Notes under the pieces: model-generated | What the model was told of the DNA's origin: nothing | The model's input: only the letters and a program-made list of their open reading frames with translations | Database searches by the model: none | Shown here: one piece after another, positions 42,500 to 49,873 of the stretch | Layout of the letters: the number at the start of each line of letters is the position of its first letter | Numbering within the stretch: position 1 is the first letter of the stretch | Made by a program: the position numbers and the translations under genes | From: Gnetum montanum | Taxonomy: Eukaryota; Streptophyta; Gnetopsida; Gnetales; Gnetaceae | Direction of reading: 5' to 3' | Assembly (NCBI GenBank): GCA_015680685.1 | Contig: MNCI01030540.1 | Location: 361,123-410,995, forward strand | DNA: 49,873 nucleotides

Positions 42500-43480
42500 T
42501 CATTTTTTTATCCTTAGGTATTTAAATTTTCTTTACCTTGAAGACATATTTTTTAGGCTACTTTACATAAGAAAAAGTATAGTATCTTAATCATGAATAA
42601 TAATAAGATTGTATATGCCCAAATTTTTCATAGTAAAAATACATCATTTTTCTTATTTGGGCTACATGTTCAAACTTGGGTGAATATCTTCATTTTAGTG
42701 ATATGATTGTGGAGGTTTCAATATGAGATGGAATTTTCAAACCTTTTTTATCATTTGGATATCTTTCTTATTCCAGCATAACTCTTAGGATTTCATTTTC
42801 TTTTGTAAACCTTTCATTGATGAGCTTCATATCTACAAGTTTCTTGTTAACATGCTTATAGGAAAGCATTAATTTTTGAGTCTCAGTTCTTAGGTCTAAG
42901 TTTTTCTTTTCAAGATCTAAGCATTTCAAATTGAGTTGAGCTAATTCTAATTTTTAATATGTTAGGCTTTGTTCATCTTGATGCATAACTTTTAAAAGGA
43001 GGTAATTTCATCACAAAGTAAGTCATACCTTTCTTCAATCATACTTTCATAATCTTTAGTATCAATTTCTTGATCACATGTAGGAACATCATGGGCATGG
43101 ATAGAGGATGCATTTCATATAAAGTATCATTAGCTTCTTCTTCACTATATTCATCATCCCAATTGACAAGCATATTTCTTACTTTCTTTTCTTCTTGAAA
43201 TAACTTCCTTTTCTACAACTTGTCAACACTAGGATATTCGGAGACCAAATGGTCTTTTTCTCTACATACTCTACATTCTCTTAGTTTGAGATTTAGTTTT
43301 CTAGCTTGAGATTAAATGGAAGCATCTATCCAAGATGGATTACCATACTTCAAATTTTATAGATTCAAAAAATTCCTACATCTAAGTTTTCTAGTATGCA
43401 AAGTCAATTCCATTGACCATTGTTGACTTGTTGTAAGATGATTCCTTCATAGTTTACTTCAAGTTGTTACACTAACATTA
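42500..43480 (-). pseudogene. Copia gag
   Basis: The Cys/His motif CRVCREKDHLVSEYP lies at about 43284-43231; the last Cys of CX2CX4HX4C is Tyr. Upstream toward the primer site no clear gag domain remains; 42500-43200 is A/T-rich with Lys/Glu-rich frames on the minus strand. Family by context. Confidence 0.65.
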
Positions 43481-43490
43481 GGGTACCCAA

Positions 43491-43502
43491 GCTTCGATAC
43501 CA
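43491..43502 (-). promoter_or_regulatory. Copia primer-binding site (initiator-Met tRNA type)
   Basis: The minus strand reads TGGTATCGAAGC two bases after the LTR end; the usual copia site is TGGTATCAGAGC, complementary to the 3' end of initiator-Met tRNA. Confidence 0.8.
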
Positions 43503-43504
43503 CT

Positions 43505-44714
43505 TGAAGATCAAGAACTTAGAGGGGGTGAATAAGTTCAAACCCACAATGTTCAACTTTTAACACTACTATTTTGCGTGGTTCCCTAAGTTGGGTACAA
43601 TCACACTCAAAGGGTAGAATCCTTGTACACCTCTAGAATATATTACTTGAAATGTGATTTCAAGAACACCACAACTTGTACAAGGATTTAATTATAACAA
43701 ACCCTCATGTTTCAACAAGCTTTCATGCTTCAAGAATAATTTCTCTCAAGAAACTCATCCAACCCCTTAAGGCTATCAAACCCTCACATCTCAAAAAAGC
43801 TCTCAAGCTTTCAAAAGAATGTTTTTCCTCAAGAAACACATCCAACCCCTTCAAGAAATTTGAACCTTAGATCTCTATAAGCTCTCAATAATTACAAAGG
43901 ATGCTTTCCCTCAAGAAACACATCCAACCCCTTAGGGTTTGAATTGAAAAGAGAAACAAGAACGAATTGAACTAGCTTTTCAAATTTCTTACTTTAACGC
44001 TCAACATAAAATAAAAAAAAGATGAATGAATTAAGGATCTTGAATACACAAAAATATATATAATTCTTGCTCAACACATCAAAAGATAGAGAAGATGACA
44101 ATCCAAGATTCACAATGATATATTCAATGTTTACTCACATTTCTTGTACTTTGCTCTTGAGTTTGTCATATCTTTATAAGTTTTTTCTTTTCCACTTGAC
44201 CATTCGAATCCCTACAATGGCTAAAAATAACTAGTTGAGATATCTTGCTTATGGCCTGGGATTTTTCATTGATTTTGGCTTCTTTTAAGAGAGATGTTTC
44301 ATTTGGACTTAGGATGTCTTGTGCAGGATTGGGATGTTTAATAGAAATTGGAGATGTCTTGGTTGAGACATCTTAGCTTGGCATGAGATGTCTCATGAAG
44401 GTATGAGATGTCTTCTATTTTCATGGGGTGTCTTGTTGAGATTTGGGATCTTAGTAGAAATGTATCATTTATTTTTGAAATGTCCTATTAAGCTACTAGA
44501 TGTCTTCTTTTAAATTGTGATATCTCATATCTTTATGATATTCTCTAGTCTCTTATATTTTTTCTTGAAATCTAACATAATGAATTATCAATTATTTTCC
44601 ATTTCTTAGTCTCCTTAAGGTGGTAAATTCATCTCTCTTGGTCTTGTAAATATCTCAAGAATACACAGACAAGTTCTTCATTTTCAAGGCTTTGACATAC
44701 CAAAAAATTCAACA
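43505..44714 (-). repeat. 5' LTR of the copia element (about 1210 bp)
   Basis: The minus strand begins TGTTGAATTTTTTGGTATG at 44714 and ends CTTGATCTTCA at 43505, next to the primer site. Inside, an 80-87 bp tandem repeat (CTCAAGAAAC-CATCCAACCCC near 43745, 43832, 43911) lies in U5, and many short AGATGTCT words, partly palindromic (GAGATGTCTCAT), lie at 44280-44530 in U3. A TATAAA (minus) is at 44178-44173. The outer border could be three bases further because TGTTG is repeated. Confidence 0.75.
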
Positions 44715-45260
44715 ACACAGAGATAGAAAATTCTTATTTAGGCCTTGTCCTTGCCCTTAAGAAATGAAGACACTACTTGTTAGGGGAAAATTTTTATGTG
44801 ATCTATTGAGATAATGTCATACATTCTATTACTACAAACCCTTATGAAAACAACCATATGGCAAAATGGAAAATACTTCTCACTGAGTTTCACGCATCCT
44901 AGCTTGCCCAATACTCCATCAAGGGCTAAGCCATAGTGGATCTTCTTACATTAGCCCCACTATTAATGTCTTCCACTCTCACCATTAAATCTCAATTAGA
45001 AGAACTAAGTGAAATAGAAATCATCCTACTTTTGAAATCAACGTTGACACATTAGGATTTTGATTCATAATTATATTTTAATGAAGCTCATAAAGCTTAA
45101 GGTTTTGGTGCTACTAGCATTCTTAATCACCAAGGTATGGATCCTATTTATCAAACTTATAAGTTCACTTTTCCATGCATTAACAACATAGGTAAATAAG
45201 AGAGTCTTAATTGAGATTTTTTCTAGTAATCTCATTAGGAATTAAGAGGCTTTGTGTCCA
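44715..45260 (+). pseudogene. pol: Element 4 RNase H (3' part) and second RNase H
   Basis: RNase H reads TEIENSYLGLVLALKK, stop, RHYLLGENFYVI, then MAKWKILLTEFHAS and YSIKG, matching the end of the Ty3 RNase H (KLRHY, RW--LLSEFD, KSIKGQA). The second RNase H reads YFNEAHKA, stop, GFGATSILNHQG and FTFPCINNIG, matching FDGAS-KGYG-GVLL and TNN-AEYE; the first Asp is Asn. Its later motifs are not recognisable. Confidence 0.7.
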
Positions 45261-45559
45261 TGGTGATTTTCACTTGATCATACACTAAGTTAATAACATA
45301 TACCATTCCAAGGATTACCTTCAACCTTATCCTAACTTAGCTAAAAGTTTAGTTTCTCAATTTGATGAGTCCTTACCTATGCATATGAATCATTTTTAAC
45401 ATATTAAACATAATAAATACTAGTAACTCTCATAAACACACAATGTATAGGATTAGTTGATTTCGAAGAAGATGAACAATACCAAGGCATCATAAAATAC
45501 TTACAAGCTAGAAAAACTCTTGAACATTTATTAGCATCATACAAAAATGCTCTGTAAAT

Positions 45560-46755
45560 ATTATAAGAATTTTTGTATTATTGATGTTGGTATTTTATGT
45601 TGTATTTCTGCATTAGATATTCTTCTATGTTGTCTAAGACATGAAGAGGCACATAACATTTTAGAACATATTCATTNGCACATAACATTTTAGAACATAT
45701 TCACTTAGGTGTATGTGGTTTTCATTTAGGTTTATAGTCTATGATAGCTCATGTTATTTTTCTTGATTATTGATGAACTATGATGTCTAGGGATGAATAT
45801 ATCATAATTAATATTTGTGATACATGTCAACATCATGCTTCGCTTATTTATGTTTCATAACAAGAACTTAGGACTTTTAAAATCATGTGGCATTTCAAAA
45901 AGTGGGGGTTGGATCTCATAAACTACATCAATCCCCCCTATTTCACTAGTTATCAATTCATCCTAATAGCTACAGAATATTTTAGCAAGTGGGTTAAAGC
46001 TATTCCCTTGAAATTTGTAACTTTCAAGTACATCTATCATTTTATCTTACTTCATATAATCACCTACTTTGATATTTGCCTTCACATTATCATTGATAAT
46101 GGACCACAATTCAAGAGAAAAGAGCTTGCCAAGTTTTGTGAGCAGTATCAAATTACCCAATCGTTCTTATCTCCATACTACTGGAACTCCAAAGGTTAAG
46201 TTGAATTAACCCATAAATTCCTTAATCATTTGATAAAAATAATGCTTGAAAAGTTCCAATATAATTGGCATACCAAGTTATTCCATGCTTTTTGGATTTA
46301 TTGAGCCATCTTTAAAACTCTAACTTGCCAAACCCATTTCATGATTACCTATGGATTAGAAGCTATGTTACTAGTAGAGTTGGATGTGCCTTTACTTTAA
46401 TCAACCTTGAGTAATTGATTGACTGATGAGAAGAATGATAACATGAAATGCGATAAGCTAGAAATCTTGATACAAAATCACAAAAATTCAACAACTAACA
46501 TTCAAAATCATTAAGAGGCTATGCACCATTTCCATGATAAGAACATCAAATTAAGAGGAATCAAGAAAGGTAATCTTATTCTAAGGTATTTTCCTAATGC
46601 CAAGACTTACAATTTCTCTCCAAATTAGTAAGGTCCCTTTGTTGTTCTTAATATTCTTGGAAATGAATTTTGCTACTTGGTAGACTCAAATGGAAATCAA
46701 TATTTAGATCATGTGAATAGAGCTTAACTAAATCAATACTATATTTGAGATTTCA
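45560..46755 (+). pseudogene. pol: Element 4 integrase
   Basis: The HHCC zinc part reads HEEAHNILEHIHLGVCGFH with CDTCQHHA (45630-45840). The catalytic core reads KKWGLDLINYINPP, ATEYFSKWVKAIPL and IIDNGPQFKRKELAKFCEQ; then NSKG, stop, VELTHKFLN with the Glu. All three catalytic residues remain. The C-terminal part reads FHDKNIKLRGIKKG and ends CYLVDSNGNQYLDHVNRA, stop, LNQYY near 46755. There is an assembly duplication at 45649-45704 and several stops. Confidence 0.82.
45649..45704. other. 28-base duplication around a single N, probable assembly error
   Basis: GCACATAACATTTTAGAACA then TATTCA occurs twice, separated by one N at 45677. Removing one copy and the N restores the spacing of the integrase zinc motif. 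Confidence 0.7.
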
Positions 46756-46830
46756 AGAAAAACAAGAGATAAATATATCTTAGGTTTGTTCTAATATTTT
46801 CTTTACTTTTCCTATGCTTTGTTGCATTGT

Positions 46831-46833
<3 letters not shown>

Positions 46834-46908
<75 letters not shown>
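46834..46908. repeat. Compound microsatellite (CA)n(TC)n
   Basis: A CA run at 46834-46860 is followed by a TC run at 46861-46908, in the untranslated region after integrase. Confidence 0.98.
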
Positions 46909-46910
<2 letters not shown>

Positions 46911-47089
46911 CCTTTCCTATTTTTCTTTTATCTTCCTTAAGAATTTTCCTTTATTTTCTCTATTCTTTTCTTGTCCCATTGTGCTAACATTTCTTCTAAA
47001 ATATACTATGGTAAGGTTGTTTATTAGTGATTTACCTCTTGCAATGAGCAATGAGCATTTTTTTGTTTTCTCCTTAATGTAAGGATGTG

Positions 47090-47510
47090 TTAAGTTTGAG
47101 TGGGATATGAAGGGAATTTATCAAAATATAAACATCATTGATTATTAGATTGTGGAATTTAGCCATGCCCCACTTCTATGGCATAGTACCTTATCTTAGT
47201 GTATAGACAATGTCCTTCATTTTTTTTCTACTTTATTATTCTATCATTATTAAAACTCTATATTTCATCTTCCATCTCTTATTTTTCTACATTATTTCTT
47301 TAACTTCTCTTTCCTATTTCATTTTCTTTTCCTTCATTAACACATTAGTGAGGATTGAGCAATCTAGTTCTATTTTATTAAGGGTGTATTTAAAGCATGA
47401 GTGGAATTTGGCCATCGTATATGAAAGATCTAATCATGCCTTCCTTCTATGGAATATCACCATCCTCATGACTAGTGTATTGGTCATATTATAACATTCA
47501 TCCCTTCTCC
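47090..47510. repeat. Degenerate direct repeat in element 4 3' region
   Basis: Two related stretches (about 47150-47235 and 47398-47495) share GTGGAATTT-GCCAT, CTTCTATGG, TAGTGTAT and T-ATTCAT words. No coding potential recognised in 46910-47590. Confidence 0.55.
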
Positions 47511-47591
47511 TAATTATTTTTTAGGTACATCAATTCATTCATCCATTCTCTTCTTAATGGATCCTCCTTTGACACCTTAGTGACATCCATC

Positions 47592-47603
47592 AATAAGGGG
47601 CAA
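47592..47603 (+). promoter_or_regulatory. Proposed polypurine tract of element 4
   Basis: AATAAGGGGCAA followed by TG, similar to AAAGAGGGGCCAA before the LTR of element 1. It lies about 840 bases after integrase. Confidence 0.5.
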
Positions 47604-49873
47604 TGATACACTTACGTTTTTTGGTTCACCATGAATTAAGACTAAGTATGGTCTTGAAAATGTTACACTCAAGTTCAAGCACTAAAATTAATCAATTCAA
47701 CCTCACAAGACACATATCAACTCTTAAAGGCCATCAAGCACCATCATAGTTCATAATCTAGCTTATGAACTTCATCCTTAGTAACCCCCAAAAATTTTAG
47801 GAATTAAAATATTTCTAAGTTTTGGGGTTGATGTGGGTAAAATTTTTTTTGAGTATTGGAGTTGACATGGATTCTGCATAATTTTTAACCTTAGATAATC
47901 TTGATTGCATCATTGATGTGAAACTACATCTTGGCATCAATGTAGACCCTATGGAACCCCAAATGGTGCATCCTATAATTCCACAACATCATAGGATTAA
48001 AATTTAAAACTTTTGGTAGTTTGACCCTTGGACCCCTAGTGTTGAAATTTTTCTAAATCTAGAGATGTTGTTGAAGCTGGCCTCCAAGAGCATCTCTAGC
48101 ACTTCCATCACATTTTATATCTCTATTTTGTAGCATTTCATAGGCCTACATGCTTTTCAATACCTAAAATACATCATTTTGGCTTAGTTCAAAGTCACTT
48201 TTGACATCTTGGGAGTTAGAATCTTCAACTTGAAAAATCATTAAAATGTTTTCTACCTTTGGTGTTAATACTAGTGTCAACACCTAGAAAAGTTATATTT
48301 TGTGATCCTTGACCATTAGGTTCATTGTCCAATACATTTTCTAGGCTTTTGAATCTCCTTAGCATCACATTGACAACATTCAACATTAGTTTGGAGGTCA
48401 CAAGGGCTCCTAAAAACTCAAAATTTCAAATTATTCAAAATTTAAAAAATTTGACTAAGTATGGGTGATATTGATGCTAAAGTTAGCATCCTTGAACCTT
48501 GTAAAACTCTATCATTAACATGAAAAATTAATGTGCAATCTTATCTCTATGCTTTTTAGGCTCCTTGGCATCATCTCAATAACATTCGACATTAGTTGCT
48601 TAAAATTGCAAGAGCACAAAATTGCAACTTGGTAGAGCTAATAAAAGATTGACCAAGTGTTGCTTAAACTAATGCTGATACTAGCATTAGCACTTCAGGG
48701 ATCTACATCTTATTATTCTTAACCTACACCCTCATCATTTGACTATAGTCTCAGGCTCCAGGGATTCCTAGACATTGTCTTAGTAGCATTTAGCCTTTCT
48801 TTGAGCATCAAATAGGGCCTTGAAAGTTTAAAATTTTAGCTTGGTCAAAATTGTAGAAATTTGACTAAGTTTTGGTAACACTAACACTGATGTTACCATC
48901 ACCATTCTTGGGACATACAGCATGCTTCTTGCACCTTCTCACTTAGCATTCAACATCATTCCCTAGCCTTGCATGCTCCTTGGTAGCATCTTTGCATCAT
49001 TCAACATTGGTTTGGGTGTTAGAGGAAGTCATAGAAGGCTTGAAGGAACACTTGGATGAATTTACCAAAATTGTTCGAATTGTTGATGATGTTGACATTG
49101 CTATTAGCATCAAAATTAATGTTAAATTCACTTATCTACCTTTCCATACTTACAGAAGATGAAGGTTAAACTTTCCATTTTTGAACTCCAAATCAACTTC
49201 AAGTGAACTATAATTGACTTTGAGCTTGGATATAGTAATCCTAAGTTAAAAGTTGCAATTATCAACATATAAATAGGAAATTAAAATATAAATTCCAAGC
49301 CAGTTTCATGAGATCAAGTACTTTTAAGATTTTAAGAGATCAAGAGTGCATGTAGTAGATCTTCTAGTGTAACTCATGTGTTCCAAGATAATCATAGCTC
49401 CTTTAGAGTTCAGCAACCATGCTGATGTGGAATCCATGCTAGCCTTTCGAACATAGAATTTTTCAAGATTTAATGTCAATCTTTATAGTTAGAATTTTTT
49501 TAGCTTTAGTATCAATGATGGGACACTTAGTTAGAATAGCCTCATTTTAGCTTAAAATTAGTTTTGGCTTGCTTCTAGGACCTTTGCAGCCATATCGTTA
49601 TCCTTTAGATGTTCAATTTCACTTTACAAACCCATATTTTGGCCTTCCTAAGAGATGACTAGTTGTTTTATTAGGCAATAAAGAATTCTATTCTTTGGAA
49701 AGGAAAACTAAACCCTTCTCCCATATCATAGTGTCTCGTATTCTATCATTTCATGCTATTTTATTTATGTTTTACATTTATAAATTATTCTATCACTTAT
49801 AGTGCATTCCATCCTTAGATAATTTTTTAGCATTTTATACTTCATCATTTTTTTAGTATTTTACACTTAACCA
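47604..49873 (+). repeat. Proposed 3' LTR of element 4 (continues past window)
   Basis: It begins TGATACACTTACG directly after the purine tract. No second copy is available in the window, so the LTR call rests on position and the tract. It contains no gene that I recognise. Confidence 0.45.
48340..49070. repeat. Degenerate tandem repeat, about 205 bp unit, four copies
   Basis: Blocks with CTCCTTGGCATCA-x-CAATAACATTCGACATTAG-like sequence start near 48355, 48557, 48760 and 48975. The first three continue with a TTTGACTAAGT or TTGACCAAGT word and a run of GATGCTAA-like words. Divergence between copies is high. Confidence 0.6.

Larger units (their letters stand above)
39400..44714 (-). mobile_element. 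Ty1/copia LTR retrotransposon, decayed
   Basis: Read on the minus strand: 5' LTR (44714-43505), primer site, gag with a Cys/His motif, protease, integrase, RT, RNase H. Integrase before RT is the copia order. The 3' LTR is not seen: RNase H fades near 39400 and no sequence like the LTR occurs below it, so the 3' end is deleted or unrecognisable. It is inserted in the RNase H of element 4 (continuing at 44715); the matching left part of element 4 is also missing, consistent with a deletion covering both. Confidence 0.85.
44715..49873 (+). mobile_element. Tat-like element 4, 3' part
   Basis: It starts inside RNase H at the copia LTR border and continues through a second plant-type RNase H, integrase, an untranslated region, a polypurine tract and a proposed 3' LTR running past the window edge. 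Integrase keeps the DNGPQF motif, unlike element 1. No antisense gene can be judged because the PRO-RT part is missing. It is a separate lineage from elements 1-3 by protein sequence and LTR start. Confidence 0.75.

Noticed and set aside
43676-43870. Lys/Ser-rich frame of 64 residues
   Set aside because: It lies in the tandem repeats of the copia LTR.
46819-47082. Open frame with a His-Thr and Ser-Leu run
   Set aside because: It is read through the (CA)n(TC)n microsatellite and A/T-rich flank; no homology recognised.

Overview
The window looks like repeat-rich intergenic DNA from a land plant with a large genome, probably a seed plant. It holds nested Ty3/gypsy elements of the Tat type (protease, RT, RNase H, a second plant-type RNase H, integrase), a Ty1/copia element with an initiator-Met type primer site, a PIF1-like helicase remnant, many minisatellites and long A/T-rich stretches. 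The species cannot be named from the sequence. No intact host gene, rRNA or tRNA was recognised.

Layout. (1) 1-17157, plus strand: Tat-like element 1, cut at its 5' end by the window; gag-pro, a 5.8 kb interval carrying an antisense multi-exon gene, pol, and a complete 3' LTR (15617-17157). (2) 17158-31008, minus strand: related element 2, whose RT is interrupted exactly where element 1 sits; it carries the same antisense gene (19371-24491) with a solo LTR (21341-22711) inside it, then pro, gag and its 5' LTR (29243-31008). (3) 31009-35629: A/T-rich DNA with tandem repeats and a 632-base gap, ending in a PIF1-like helicase fragment. (4) 35630-39190, plus: element 3 of the same family (5' LTR, primer site, start of gag), inserted into the helicase. 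(5) About 39400-44714, minus: a decayed Ty1/copia element. (6) 44715-49873, plus: element 4, a different Tat-like element cut inside RNase H by the copia LTR; it continues through integrase and probably into its 3' LTR.

The main observation is the antisense gene. In two strongly diverged elements, lying on opposite strands of the window, the space between protease and RT holds a gene reading against the element. Both copies encode recognisably homologous protein, share six intron positions with GT-AG borders, and have a TATA box upstream. In both elements the gene is bracketed by arrays of short repeats built as a complementary stem followed by a TAAACT-like tail. Antisense ORFs are known in some Tat elements (for example Grande), but those I know of lie between integrase and the 3' LTR. 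A spliced antisense gene between PRO and RT, where Ogre elements have an intron in the sense transcript, is not something I recognise as described.

All coding copies here are broken. Stops in element 1 pol mostly look like C-to-T or G-to-A changes in an otherwise continuous 3.5 kb frame, as expected from decay of methylated DNA. Two places with isolated N characters look like assembly patches rather than biology.
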